Assembly: GCA_047611265.1 (NCBI GenBank)
Contig: JBLFWM010000005.1
Span: forward strand, 1-64,000
DNA length: 64,000 nucleotides
From: GCA-2698665 sp047611265
Lineage (GTDB): Bacteria > Pseudomonadota > Gammaproteobacteria > GCA-002705445 > GCA-002716945
Reading direction: 5' to 3'
Shown: positions 25,545-35,157 of the stretch, piece after piece
How the letters are laid out: every line of letters begins with the position of its first letter
How positions within the stretch are numbered: position 1 is the stretch's first letter
Position numbers and translations under genes: made by a program
The notes under the pieces: generated by a model
The model's input: only the letters and a program-made list of their open reading frames with translations
Told to the model about the DNA's origin: nothing
Database searches by the model: none

Positions 25545-27085
25545 TATTCCCATTCTATAGTGCCAGGTGGCTTACTAGTTATATCGTACACAACTCTAGC
25601 AACACCAGCGACCTCGTTAATAATTCTTGTCGATATCTTATTAAGAATACTATAAGGGATTTCGCTAACAGTGGCAGTCATAAAATCTATTGTTTTTACA
25701 GCTCTGAGTGCCACGACATAATTATATTGCCTCTGATCACCCATAACCCCTACAGATTTTATAGGTAAAAAAACAGCAAGAGCCTGGCTAATTTTATTAT
25801 ATAAATTATGATTTCGTAATTCTTCAATAAATATACTGTCAACATCTTGAAGTATTTCAACCTTTTCTTTAGTAATATCTCCTATTATTCTAACTGCTAA
25901 TCCTGGTCCTGGAAACGGATGACGTTCTATCAAACTCGATGGAATACCCAATGATTTTCCAATTTTTCTAACCTCATCTTTAAACAATAGTCTTATGGGT
26001 TCTACTAGCTTCAATTTCATATCTTTAGGTAATCCCCCAACATTATGATGTGATTTTATAACCTCAGATTTTGAGCCTTTAGAAGAGGACTCTATTACAT
26101 CAGGATATATTGTTCCCTGGGCAAGAAAATCTATGTTTTTTAATTTTTTTGCTTCTCTTTCAAAGATTCTAATAAATGTCTCACCTATGATTTTTCTCTT
26201 TTTTTCAGGGTCCTTAACATTTCTTAACTTATTAAAAAATATAGTAGATGCTTCAATAGTAATTAGTTTAATTCCTAATTTTTTAGAGATATTTTCTTTT
26301 ACCTCACTAACCTCATTTTTTCTCATTAATCCGGTGTTAATAAATATACAGGTAAGTTTTTTAGATATTGCTTTATTAAGTAGAGCTGCTACAACCGTAG
26401 AATCAACTCCTCCGGATAAAGCTAAAATTACTTTTTTATTACTGACTTGATTTTTAATATTACTAATAATATCATTAATTATATTTTTTGTAGTCCAAGA
26501 CTTTTTACAATCACATACACGGAATAAAAAATTTTCTATTATATTTTTTCCATTATCCGTATGAGTTACTTCTGGATGAAATTGAAGACAGTATATCTCT
26601 TTTTCACTACTATACATGGCAGCAAATTTAGTATTACTACTACTCCCTAATGACTCAAAACCTTTTGGTAGTTTAATAACTTTATCAGAATGACTCATCC
26701 ATACATTTAATTTTTTACCTTTCTTTAACCCATAAAATAATTTAGATGGTTTTCCTATATTGAAAACTGCATGACCAAACTCTTTCTTCTGAGACGGCTT
26801 TACTTTGCCTTTAAAGAAATCAGTTATAAGTTGCATACCGTAACAAATACCAAGTATTGGAATATTTGAATTCAAAATATTTTTTGAGAGATTATATTTT
26901 TTCTTTGATGTTATAGAATCTGGTCCGCCACTAAGTATGATTCCTACAGGATTAAGATCAGAGATTTCTCTTTTGCTGATACTGTTAGATTTCACTACAC
27001 TATATACACCAGACTCTCTAACTCTTCTAGCTATTAGTTGTGTATATTGTGAACCAAAATCAATTATTAAAATTAGATTAGACAT
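25544..27085 (-). CDS. guaA: GMP synthase (glutamine-hydrolysing)
   Basis: The 513-residue protein has an N-terminal class I glutamine amidotransferase domain with nucleophile Cys81 in GICYGMQ and the His/Glu pair in FHPEVTH. The ATP pyrophosphatase domain follows with the P-loop LALSGGVDSTVVA, and a C-terminal dimerisation domain ends GTIEWE. It converts XMP to GMP. It lies 2 nt downstream of guaB, the standard purine operon order. Confidence 0.97.
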   Translation of the reverse strand: MSNLILIIDFGSQYTQLIARRVRESGVYSVVKSNSISKREISDLNPVGIILSGGPDSITSKKKYNLSKNILNSNIPILGICYGMQLITDFFKGKVKPSQKKEFGHAVFNIGKPSKLFYGLKKGKKLNVWMSHSDKVIKLPKGFESLGSSSNTKFAAMYSSEKEIYCLQFHPEVTHTDNGKNIIENFLFRVCDCKKSWTTKNIINDIISNIKNQVSNKKVILALSGGVDSTVVAALLNKAISKKLTCIFINTGLMRKNEVSEVKENISKKLGIKLITIEASTIFFNKLRNVKDPEKKRKIIGETFIRIFEREAKKLKNIDFLAQGTIYPDVIESSSKGSKSEVIKSHHNVGGLPKDMKLKLVEPIRLLFKDEVRKIGKSLGIPSSLIERHPFPGPGLAVRIIGDITKEKVEILQDVDSIFIEELRNHNLYNKISQALAVFLPIKSVGVMGDQRQYNYVVALRAVKTIDFMTATVSEIPYSILNKISTRIINEVAGVARVVYDITSKPPGTIEWE

Positions 27086-27087
27086 TT

Positions 27088-28581
27088 TTATCTGGGCTGA
27101 TAATTTGGCGGTTCTTTTACTATTGTTACATCATGAACATGACTTTCTTGTTTTGCCGATGATGATATTTTTATAAATCGTGTTTTGCTTTGCATTGATG
27201 GTATATCTTTGCATCCTACATATCCCATGCTTGATTTTAAGCCACCAGTTAATTGATGCAATATTGTTTTCATTGTCCCTTTATATGGAACTCTACCTTC
27301 AATTCCTTCTGGTATAAGCTTTGATGATTTTTGTACTCCATCTTGAAAATATCTATCTTTTGACCCTTCCTGCATTGCGCCAATTGACCCCATTCCACGA
27401 TAAGCCTTATATGTTCTGCCCTCAAAAAGCTCTACTTCGCCAGGTGCTTCATCGGTGCCGGCCAGAAGGCCTCCTAGCATTACACTATCTGCGCCTGCAG
27501 CTAATGCTTTAGCAATATCACCGGAGTATCTAATTCCTCCATCTGCTATAATTGGCACTTTTTTATTCTTTGCAAACTTAGCAACATTCATGATAGCAGT
27601 TAACTGAGGAACACCAACACCTGCAACTATTCTTGTTGTACATATTGATCCAGGGCCAATTCCAATCTTGATGGCATCAGCACCATTTGATATCAAATCT
27701 TTCGCGGCTTCTGCCGTAGCAATGTTACCAACAATTACTTCTTGATCAGGGAATTGTTTTTTAATGTGCTTGAGCATTTTAATTACCAACTTTGAATGTC
27801 CATGCGCAGTATCAATTACAATTACATCAGATTTTTGCTCTATAAGAGCTTCGGCTCTTTCTATTGAATCAATGCTCGTGCTTATAGCTGCACCAACAAG
27901 CAGGCTTCCAAATTTATCTTTAGAGGCACTTGGAAATGTTGTTGATTTCTGAATATCTTTAAAGGTAATCATTCCTTTTAACTCATTTTTCTTGTTAGTT
28001 ATTAAAATTTTCTCAATTCTATTTTTTCTAAGAGCACTGATAACTTCCTCTTTTGTGTAATCCTCTTTGACTGTAATTAACCTTTTTTGTGGCGTCATGA
28101 TTTCTGAAACTTTTAAATCTAAGTTATCAACAAATCTAAGATCTCTATTCGTTACAATGCCGACAAGAATATTATTATCAACAATCGGAACACCTGATAT
28201 ATTATATTTTTCTGTAATCTTATTAATTTCACCTATAGTCATTGAAGGGGAAGCGGTTACAGGGTCACTTATAACTCCACTTTCATATTTTTTGACAAAT
28301 CTAACTTGCCTAGCCTGTTCATCAATAGACATATTTTTGTGAATAATACCAATTCCACCTTCTCCGGCAAGTGTGATTGCCATTTTAGATTCAGTAACGG
28401 TGTCCATAGCTGCCGATAGAATTGGGGTTTTTAATTCTATATTTTTAGTCAACTTAGTTGTTAATATGACTTCGGAAGGTAATATTTCAGAATATTGGGG
28501 CACTAATAAAACATCATCAAATGCGAGGCCTTCTTCGCTTATAATGGAGTTAGATTTATTTGAATTTGTTGTATTTTCCAT
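27088..28581 (-). CDS. guaB: IMP dehydrogenase
   Basis: The 497-residue TIM-barrel enzyme has a CBS-domain pair at about 100-220, the catalytic loop GPGSICTTR with Cys314, the GGIRYSGDIAKALAAGA phosphate-binding stretch and the flap GMGSIGAM. It oxidises IMP to XMP, the committed step to GMP. A perfect TATAAT lies 5 nt upstream of its ATG, suggesting a leaderless transcript. xseA is divergently transcribed, as in E. coli. Confidence 0.97.
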   Translation of the reverse strand: MENTTNSNKSNSIISEEGLAFDDVLLVPQYSEILPSEVILTTKLTKNIELKTPILSAAMDTVTESKMAITLAGEGGIGIIHKNMSIDEQARQVRFVKKYESGVISDPVTASPSMTIGEINKITEKYNISGVPIVDNNILVGIVTNRDLRFVDNLDLKVSEIMTPQKRLITVKEDYTKEEVISALRKNRIEKILITNKKNELKGMITFKDIQKSTTFPSASKDKFGSLLVGAAISTSIDSIERAEALIEQKSDVIVIDTAHGHSKLVIKMLKHIKKQFPDQEVIVGNIATAEAAKDLISNGADAIKIGIGPGSICTTRIVAGVGVPQLTAIMNVAKFAKNKKVPIIADGGIRYSGDIAKALAAGADSVMLGGLLAGTDEAPGEVELFEGRTYKAYRGMGSIGAMQEGSKDRYFQDGVQKSSKLIPEGIEGRVPYKGTMKTILHQLTGGLKSSMGYVGCKDIPSMQSKTRFIKISSSAKQESHVHDVTIVKEPPNYQPR

Positions 28582-28586
28582 TCTAT

Positions 28587-28592
28587 ATTATA
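28587..28592 (-). promoter_or_regulatory. Candidate -10 box of guaB, 5 nt from the start codon
   Basis: On the minus strand TATAAT is followed by ATAGA and then ATG. The -35 region (TTTCCT at 17 bp) is poor. A second TATAAT lies about 15 nt further upstream and would give a short leader without a Shine-Dalgarno sequence. Confidence 0.4.
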
Positions 28593-28632
28593 CATATTAA
28601 AGCTATTATAGGAAATACTAAAATTAAAAAAT

Positions 28633-29970
28633 ATGAAGATATTCAGCATAGAAGAATTAAACGGTACTCTAAAGGGTTTGATAGTAAACCACTTCAGCTA
28701 CCCTATTACAGTTAAAGGGGAAATCTCAAATGCAAGTAAACCAATAAATGGGCACCAATACTTCAAATTGAGTGATGAGAGTGGTTTTAGCAAACATAGT
28801 ATTAAGTGTATGATCTGGAAAGGTACATCACAAGAAATAGTGAGAGAGTATGAAAGCCAAGAAGTTTTAGTCACAGGTAAAGTCACTATGTATGAAGCTA
28901 CTGGAGAGAGCCAAATACAGGTTACTGAGATTAAAGAGTATGGTGAAGGTGCGTTAAAAAAAGCTATTGAAGATACGCGCATAAAATTAGAGAAAGAAGG
29001 TTTGTTTGAACATAAAAAACTATTACCACGATATCCTAAAAGCATAGGCTTGATTACATCTCCAGACAGTCATGCCCTGCATGATGTTTGCTCAAAACTC
29101 AAGTCAAGGTTTCCTATCAGCGATATAATTATATACCCAAGCCTAGTTCAAGGAAAATATGCTCCAGAAAATATTATTAAGCAAATAATTAGATGTAATA
29201 AGGATAGAGATGTGGATGTGATTTTACTGATAAGGGGCGGCGGCTCACTAGAAGATCTAATGGCATTTAATGATGAGAAGCTAGCACGTGAAATATATGC
29301 TTCCAAGCTACCGATAGTTACTGGAATTGGTCATCAACCAGATATTACAATTGCAGATTATGTGGCTGATATTTCAATGGAAACACCGACTGCTGCTGCT
29401 GTTCATATCACTCCAGATCAATTTGAATTATTACAAAGAATGAATGATGCGGAAGAAAAAATTAAAAACATCACGCAGCTGAACATACAAAATAAAAAAG
29501 AGACTCTTGTGGGTAATATCATGAAAATACAAAATTATAACCCCTCCAGAATGATCAATAACTTTAAAGATATTAGAGAAAATATAGATAAAAAATATCA
29601 TAATATAGTAAAAGTTATTCTAAACGAATTAACTGCTAAATCTGAATATCAGCTTGTTAGAATAAAACAGACTAAAAATATACTAACTGAAAAAATTACC
29701 ATAGCAATTAGATTTCAGAAAAATATTGTTGGGGAAATGAATCAAAAAATGGAAAATCTAATTAATAACCAAATAAATATATGCAAGACATTAACAAATG
29801 CATTATTATTATCTAATCCTCTAGAAATATTAAAAAAAGGATACTCTATAATTAGAGATTCTGGGGGGGAAATAGTTAAAAGTAAGCATGATTTAGAGAA
29901 AATACAATCATTTAGCGCAGAATTCAAAGATGGTGTAGCTAAGATAAAAAAACCAGTTAGTATTAAATAA
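28633..29970 (+). CDS. xseA: Exodeoxyribonuclease VII large subunit
   Basis: The 445 residues contain the N-terminal OB-fold (ISNASKPINGHQYFKL), the catalytic domain with GLITSPDSHALHDV, LLIRGGGSLEDLMAFNDE and TGIGHQPDITIADYVAD, and a long coiled-coil C-terminus. It degrades single-stranded DNA together with the small subunit XseB, which is not in the window. The bacterial minimum for this family is about 400 residues, so it is complete. Confidence 0.95.
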   Translation: MKIFSIEELNGTLKGLIVNHFSYPITVKGEISNASKPINGHQYFKLSDESGFSKHSIKCMIWKGTSQEIVREYESQEVLVTGKVTMYEATGESQIQVTEIKEYGEGALKKAIEDTRIKLEKEGLFEHKKLLPRYPKSIGLITSPDSHALHDVCSKLKSRFPISDIIIYPSLVQGKYAPENIIKQIIRCNKDRDVDVILLIRGGGSLEDLMAFNDEKLAREIYASKLPIVTGIGHQPDITIADYVADISMETPTAAAVHITPDQFELLQRMNDAEEKIKNITQLNIQNKKETLVGNIMKIQNYNPSRMINNFKDIRENIDKKYHNIVKVILNELTAKSEYQLVRIKQTKNILTEKITIAIRFQKNIVGEMNQKMENLINNQINICKTLTNALLLSNPLEILKKGYSIIRDSGGEIVKSKHDLEKIQSFSAEFKDGVAKIKKPVSIK

Positions 29971-30035
29971 AAAATGTCTTGCTATAAACTAAATGTCGAT
30001 GCAGAATATCAAATTAACTAATCGTCTTTAATTAT

Positions 30036-30464
30036 ATGAAAAAAGATCTATCAAAGTTTTTAGAGTTTAAGCCATACAAGCCAGCCAAAGGTGAAAAATA
30101 TATGGAATCTAAGCAAATCATGCATTTCAAGGTAATTTTAGTGAAATGGAAAGAATTACTTGTGAAAGAAGCAGATAAAACAATGGCTCATATGAAGAAT
30201 GATTCAACTAAACTTGCAGACCCAAATGATGCTGCAACTCAAGAAGAAGAGTTTAGATTAGAACTTAGAACAAGAGATAGAGAAAGAAAACTTATTAGAA
30301 AAATAGATCAAGCTCTTCAGAGAGTGGATGATGGTTTTTATGGCTTCTGTGAAGATACTGGTGAGCCTATTGGAATAAAAAGGTTGGAAGCTAGACCAAT
30401 AGCAACATTATGTATAGAAGCTCAAGAAAGACATGAAAGAATGGAAAAAACTCAGGTAGACTAA
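30036..30464 (+). CDS. dksA: RNA polymerase-binding factor DksA, zinc finger partly lost
   Basis: The 142-residue protein has the coiled-coil with the acidic tip ADPNDAA (Asp62, Asp65) needed for RNA polymerase secondary-channel activity. The C-terminal finger reads Cys105-x2-Thr108-x17-Cys126-x2-Ala129 instead of four cysteines, the pattern described for zinc-independent DksA2 of Pseudomonas aeruginosa and common in alphaproteobacterial DksA. It should mediate the ppGpp stringent response. It lies 19 nt upstream of acs on the same strand. Confidence 0.92.
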   Translation: MKKDLSKFLEFKPYKPAKGEKYMESKQIMHFKVILVKWKELLVKEADKTMAHMKNDSTKLADPNDAATQEEEFRLELRTRDRERKLIRKIDQALQRVDDGFYGFCEDTGEPIGIKRLEARPIATLCIEAQERHERMEKTQVD

Positions 30465-30483
30465 CGGCTTTCATATTTTCATT

Positions 30484-32430
30484 ATGAAAAATATAGAATC
30501 TAAATTAATTGAATCAAGGCAATATAAGCCAGATATTGAGTTCTCAAAAAAATCTAACTTAAACCCAAGCCTCTTAAAAAAACTAAATTCTTTATATAAA
30601 AATAATCCGGATGAATTCTGGTCTAGTCTTGCTAAGAAAGAGATTCAATGGATTAAAGGTTTTAAATCTATCTGTACTGGAGATGCTCCGTTCTATGAAT
30701 GGTTTAAAGAAGGCAAGTTAAATATTTCAGAAAACTGTCTAGATAGACATAGAAATAAAAATAAAAAAGCAATAATTCATATTGCAGAGAATAATCAAAA
30801 AAAAATAACATCATATGATGAGCTTTACATATTAGTAAATAATTTTTCATATGCATTAAAACAGATAGGTTTGAAGAAAGGAGATAGGGTTGTAATATAT
30901 ATGCCTACCATCCCAGAATCAATTATAGCAATGCAGTCATGCGCAAGATTAGGGTTGATTCACTCCGTGGTATTTGCTGGGTTTTCATCTGAGTCTTTAA
31001 AAAATAGAATAAATGATTGTGCTGCAAAGGTTGTCATTACCGTTGATTCATTTATGAGAAATGGAAAAATAATTAATTCCAAGGCTATTGTTGATGAAGC
31101 TCTAATAAATGCAAGCTGCCCGAGTATCAATAAATGCCTAATATATAAAAATCTTGGAACAGAAATAAATTTTAATGATAGAGATTTATGGTGGCATGAA
31201 ATATTACCTTCCAAAGAAAAGATTGTTAAGCCTGAAGCAATGTCCTCAGAAGATTTATTATTTATACTTTATACCTCAGGCTCAACAGGTAAACCTAAAG
31301 GGATTGTTCATAGTACAGCAGGTTATTTGCTTAATTGTATAATTACAAATAAATGGGTTTTTGACTTAAAAGATAATGATATTTTCTGGTGTACGGCTGA
31401 CATAGGATGGATAACAGGTCATAGTTATGTTGTTTATGGCCCTTTAGCAACAGGAGCAACTATTCTTATATACGATGGTGCCCCAACATTTCCAAAGCCT
31501 GATAGATTCTGGGATATTATAGAAAAAAACAAGGTAACTATTTTCTATACTGCACCTACAGCCATAAGAACTTTAATGAAGCTGGGCGAAGATTTACCAG
31601 ACCAATATGATTTAAGTTCATTGAGATTACTTGGAACAGTTGGTGAGCCAATTAATCCAAAAGCATGGATCTGGTATCAATTAAAAATAGGTAATAATAA
31701 ATGCCCTATTGTTGATACATGGTGGCAAACTGAAACAGGAGCTAATATTATTGCTCCAATTCCTGGTGTTACACACACAACCCCTGGTACATGTACCCAG
31801 CCTTTGCCTGGGATAGAAATAGGCATAGTAGATGAAGATGGAAATGATATTAATGAAGCTAATCAAGGTGGAAATCTTGTTATAAAAAAACCATGGCCAT
31901 CAATGTTAAGAGGGATATGGGGTGATAAAAAAAGATATCTAGAAACATATTGGAAAAAATATAATAATAATTTTTATATAACTGGGGATACTGCCAGAAA
32001 AGATGAGTATGGCAATATATGGATAATGGGAAGATCAGATGATGTGGTAAATATCTCTGGACACAGATTAGGAACCATGGAAATTGAATCAGCAATAGTC
32101 TCACATGAGTATGTAGCGGAAGCAGCTGTTGTTAGTTATAAGCATGAAATTAAAGGTGAAGCAATTCATGCCTTTGTCACGCTTAAGAATAATTTCATAA
32201 ATCATAATGATAATGAATTTTCTAGTGAGTTAAGAGAATGGGTTAAGAAAAAAATTGGTTCTATCGCTAAGCCAGAAAGGATTTCATTTTCTGATTCCCT
32301 ACCTAAAACTAGATCTGGTAAAATTATGCGTAGACTTCTCAGAAATATTGCTCGCGGAGAAGATATTACTGGAGATACTTCCACCTTAGAAAACGAAAGT
32401 ATACTTGATCAACTAAAAAATATCCTATAA
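30484..32430 (+). CDS. acs: Acetyl-CoA synthetase
   Basis: The 648 residues match Acs (652 in E. coli). AMP-forming motifs are YTSGSTGKPKGIVH, DTWWQTETG, MGRSDDVVNISGHRLG, and the C-terminal PKTRSGKIMRR with the catalytic and regulatory Lys613. It activates acetate to acetyl-CoA. The WWQTETG motif with a tryptophan in the acyl pocket favours acetate over longer acids. It is probably co-transcribed with dksA. Confidence 0.93.
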   Translation: MKNIESKLIESRQYKPDIEFSKKSNLNPSLLKKLNSLYKNNPDEFWSSLAKKEIQWIKGFKSICTGDAPFYEWFKEGKLNISENCLDRHRNKNKKAIIHIAENNQKKITSYDELYILVNNFSYALKQIGLKKGDRVVIYMPTIPESIIAMQSCARLGLIHSVVFAGFSSESLKNRINDCAAKVVITVDSFMRNGKIINSKAIVDEALINASCPSINKCLIYKNLGTEINFNDRDLWWHEILPSKEKIVKPEAMSSEDLLFILYTSGSTGKPKGIVHSTAGYLLNCIITNKWVFDLKDNDIFWCTADIGWITGHSYVVYGPLATGATILIYDGAPTFPKPDRFWDIIEKNKVTIFYTAPTAIRTLMKLGEDLPDQYDLSSLRLLGTVGEPINPKAWIWYQLKIGNNKCPIVDTWWQTETGANIIAPIPGVTHTTPGTCTQPLPGIEIGIVDEDGNDINEANQGGNLVIKKPWPSMLRGIWGDKKRYLETYWKKYNNNFYITGDTARKDEYGNIWIMGRSDDVVNISGHRLGTMEIESAIVSHEYVAEAAVVSYKHEIKGEAIHAFVTLKNNFINHNDNEFSSELREWVKKKIGSIAKPERISFSDSLPKTRSGKIMRRLLRNIARGEDITGDTSTLENESILDQLKNIL

Positions 32431-32458
32431 AAAAAGGTCACACAAAATTGTATGACCT
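32428..32458 (-). terminator. Rho-independent terminator of the metY-pnp-S1 operon
   Basis: On the minus strand AGGTCATACA (32458-32449) pairs with TGTGTGACCT (32444-32435), including one G-U pair, around loop ATTT. A run of T follows, overlapping the acs stop region. The plus strand has no T run after the stem, so acs would not be terminated efficiently here. Confidence 0.8.
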
Positions 32459-32495
32459 AGAATTTAAACTATACAGATAATTTAATATATAAAAA

Positions 32496-32735
32496 TTAAT
32501 CTATATCTTTCATTGTAAGTTTAACACGGCCTTGGCCATCAATATCAAGCACTTTAACTTGAACATCATCGCCTTCTGCCATAACGTCTCTTACGTTATT
32601 TACTCTTTCATCACTGATTTGTGAAATATGGACTAAACCATCTTTTCCTGGAAGTATATTTACAAATGCACCATACTCCATTATTTTTTTCACTTTACCA
32701 GTATATACTTTACCTATTTCTACTCCGTCACTCAT
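32496..32735 (-). CDS. Stand-alone S1 RNA-binding domain protein, paralogue of the PNPase S1 domain
   Basis: The 79-residue protein is a single S1 domain. Aligned by eye to the last 74 residues of the upstream PNPase, 53 positions are identical (about 72%), including the blocks DGLVHISQIS and QGRVKLTMKDI. It starts 20 nt after the pnp stop with an AGAGGA ribosome binding site. The best reading is a tandem duplication of the 3' end of pnp that became a separate gene. It probably binds single-stranded RNA and may work with PNPase, but this is inference. Confidence 0.85.
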   Translation of the reverse strand: MSDGVEIGKVYTGKVKKIMEYGAFVNILPGKDGLVHISQISDERVNNVRDVMAEGDDVQVKVLDIDGQGRVKLTMKDID

Positions 32736-32755
32736 ACTATCCTCTTTTGTTTACG

Positions 32756-34825
32756 TTAGTTTTCTATGTCCTTCATTGTAAGTTTCACTCTGCCCTGTTT
32801 ATCAACTTCAAGAACTTTGACTTTTACAACATCGCCCTCAGACAAAACATCACTAACATTATTGACTCTTTCCTGGCTAATTTGTGAAATATGCACCAAG
32901 CCATCTTGATTTGGTGTAATACTTACAAACGCGCCAAAATCCATTATCTTCACAACCTTACCTTCATAAATTTTATTTATTTGCGGTCCTGCTGTTATTT
33001 CTTCAATCATCGATTTAGCGTGATCACTAATCGTTTGATCTGTTGCTGCAATCTTAATCACACCATCATCATTAATATCAATTACGGCTCCTGTAGCCTC
33101 AACTATAGACCTAATAACAGCTCCGCCTTTTCCTATGACTGCAGCTATTTTAGATGGGTCTATTTTAACATGAGTATATCTAGGCGCATATTCAGACATA
33201 TCTTCTTTGGGCTTGCTTATGACTTTTGCCATTTCAGCAAGAATATGTAATCTAGCTTCTTTAGCTTGCACTAATGCTTGAGACATAATTTCTGAAGTAA
33301 TACCGTCAACCTTGATATCCATTTGTAATGCGTTTATGCCAGCTTCTGTACCAGCTACTTTAAAGTCCATATCACCTAAATGATCCTCGTCTCCAAGAAT
33401 ATCTGTTAATACGACAAATTTATCATCTTCCTTGACCAAACCCATTGCTATACCTGCTACTGGTGCAGTTATTGGAATTCCTGCGTCCATCATAGCCAAA
33501 CTTGAACCGCATACTGATGCCATTGAGCTTGAGCCATTAGACTCCATTATTTCCGAGACAACTCTTATAGTGTAAGGGAAGTCTTCTAAAGAAGGCATCA
33601 CAGCTTGTACACCACGTCTAGCCAATTTACCATGACCTATTTCTCTTCTTTTTGGTGAACCAATAAATCCAATCTCTCCTACTGAGTATGGAGGGAAGTT
33701 ATAATGGAATATAAATGGCTCATCAATTCTTCCATTTAAAGAATCAATCATTTGAGCATCTTTATTAGTTCCGAGAGTGGTCACTACAAGTGCCTGTGTC
33801 TCTCCTCTAGTAAATAGAGCAGATCCATGAGTCCTTGGTAAAACACCAATTTTGACATCAATTGCTCTTACAGTTGAGCTATCTCTTCCGTCAATTCTTT
33901 TTTCACCTGAGATAATTCTGTCTCTAACAATACTTTTTTGTGCTTTAGAATAATAAGAAAGGATATCTGATTCATTATCAGATTCTTCGTTGAGCTCATT
34001 TGCTAAAATTTCTTCTTTAATTTTAGATAATGACTCATTACGATCCTGTTTCTTTGTTATTGAATATGCTTCTGAAATTTTATCTTTGTATTTATCTTTA
34101 AGGGACATATAAGCAGCGTCATCCATTTTTTCAGGATTCCATTCAAGCTTATCTACGCCAACCTCAGCGGTAAATTCATCAATAACTTTAATTATAGTCT
34201 GCATTTGCTCGTGACCATATTTAACAGCACCTAGCATTATTTCTTCACTAAGCTCTTTAGCTTCTGACTCTACCATCATAACTGCGCTTTCAGTTCCTGC
34301 TACAGTTAAGTCTAGTAATGATGTTTTTAATTCTGGGGTTCTTGGGTTTAATAAGTAATTTTCTCCATCATAACCAACTTTAACAGCACCCAAAGTTCCA
34401 TTAAATGGTAAGCCTGAAAGTTTAACAGCTACTGATGATGCAATAAGTGCTGGGACTTCTGGATCAACATCTGGGTTATATGATATTAAAGTAACTACAA
34501 GCTGAACTTCTCTTTTATAAGAAGAGTCAAATAATGGTCTTAATGGTCTATCAATTAATCTACTAATAAGTGTTTCTTTCTCTGAAGGTCTTCCTTCTCT
34601 TTTAAAAAAACCACCTGGAATCTTTCCTGCCGCATATGTTTTTTCGTTATAATTAACTGTTAGTGGGAAAAAATCCCTGTCACTATCTTGTTTAGCTGCA
34701 ACGAGTGTTGCTAAAATAACTGTTCCTTCTATATCTACTATTACTGATGCGTCTGTTTGTTTTGCGATCTGTCCTGTTTCAATCTTTACAGATTGACTTC
34801 CTAAATCAAATATTTTTGTATGCAT
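32756..34825 (-). CDS. pnp: Polyribonucleotide nucleotidyltransferase
   Basis: The 689 residues (711 in E. coli) hold two RNase PH-like domains, the linker helical domain, a KH domain (KIAAVIGKGGAVIRSI) and an S1 domain. The second PH domain has FTRGETQALV and GDEDHLGDMDFKVAGT with the catalytic acids. It degrades RNA 3'-5' by phosphorolysis. It is 7 nt from rpsO, so there is little room for the RNase III processing hairpin found between these genes in E. coli. Confidence 0.97.
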   Translation of the reverse strand: MHTKIFDLGSQSVKIETGQIAKQTDASVIVDIEGTVILATLVAAKQDSDRDFFPLTVNYNEKTYAAGKIPGGFFKREGRPSEKETLISRLIDRPLRPLFDSSYKREVQLVVTLISYNPDVDPEVPALIASSVAVKLSGLPFNGTLGAVKVGYDGENYLLNPRTPELKTSLLDLTVAGTESAVMMVESEAKELSEEIMLGAVKYGHEQMQTIIKVIDEFTAEVGVDKLEWNPEKMDDAAYMSLKDKYKDKISEAYSITKKQDRNESLSKIKEEILANELNEESDNESDILSYYSKAQKSIVRDRIISGEKRIDGRDSSTVRAIDVKIGVLPRTHGSALFTRGETQALVVTTLGTNKDAQMIDSLNGRIDEPFIFHYNFPPYSVGEIGFIGSPKRREIGHGKLARRGVQAVMPSLEDFPYTIRVVSEIMESNGSSSMASVCGSSLAMMDAGIPITAPVAGIAMGLVKEDDKFVVLTDILGDEDHLGDMDFKVAGTEAGINALQMDIKVDGITSEIMSQALVQAKEARLHILAEMAKVISKPKEDMSEYAPRYTHVKIDPSKIAAVIGKGGAVIRSIVEATGAVIDINDDGVIKIAATDQTISDHAKSMIEEITAGPQINKIYEGKVVKIMDFGAFVSITPNQDGLVHISQISQERVNNVSDVLSEGDVVKVKVLEVDKQGRVKLTMKDIEN

Positions 34826-34832
34826 TTATTTT

Positions 34833-35102
34833 TTACTTCCTTAATCCCAATTGTTTAATAAGGTTCTCATATCCCGAGATATCTTTCTTTTTAAGATATT
34901 TGATTAGAGACCTTCTTTTCATGACCATTTTGAGTAGTCCACGCTTAGAATGGACATCTTTTGAGTTTTTCGAAAAATGGTCTGATAAACTATTGATATT
35001 TGCCGTAAGCAATGCAATTTGAACTTCACTAGAACCGCAATCATCTGCGGATTTCCCATATTTTTTTACTATCTCTTCTTTGACACTATTGTCCAAAGCC
35101 AT
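34833..35102 (-). CDS. rpsO: 30S ribosomal protein S15
   Basis: The 89-residue length, starting at ATG 35102 (MALDNSVKEEIV), is exactly the family norm. An upstream in-frame ATG at 35114 reads through a GGAGAAG that is instead the ribosome binding site. GSSEVQIALLT, HSKRGLLKMV and RRSLIKYLKK are S15 signatures. It binds 16S rRNA early in small-subunit assembly. Confidence 0.97.
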   Translation of the reverse strand: MALDNSVKEEIVKKYGKSADDCGSSEVQIALLTANINSLSDHFSKNSKDVHSKRGLLKMVMKRRSLIKYLKKKDISGYENLIKQLGLRK

Positions 35103-35157
35103 AAACTTCTCCATTAATGACAGTTATTCTATCATCTGTTTCTAGTAATACAATCGT

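Noticed and set aside
32429..32458. Terminator for acs on the plus strand
   Set aside because: The stem is followed by AGAATTT rather than a T run on that strand; the T run is on the minus strand.
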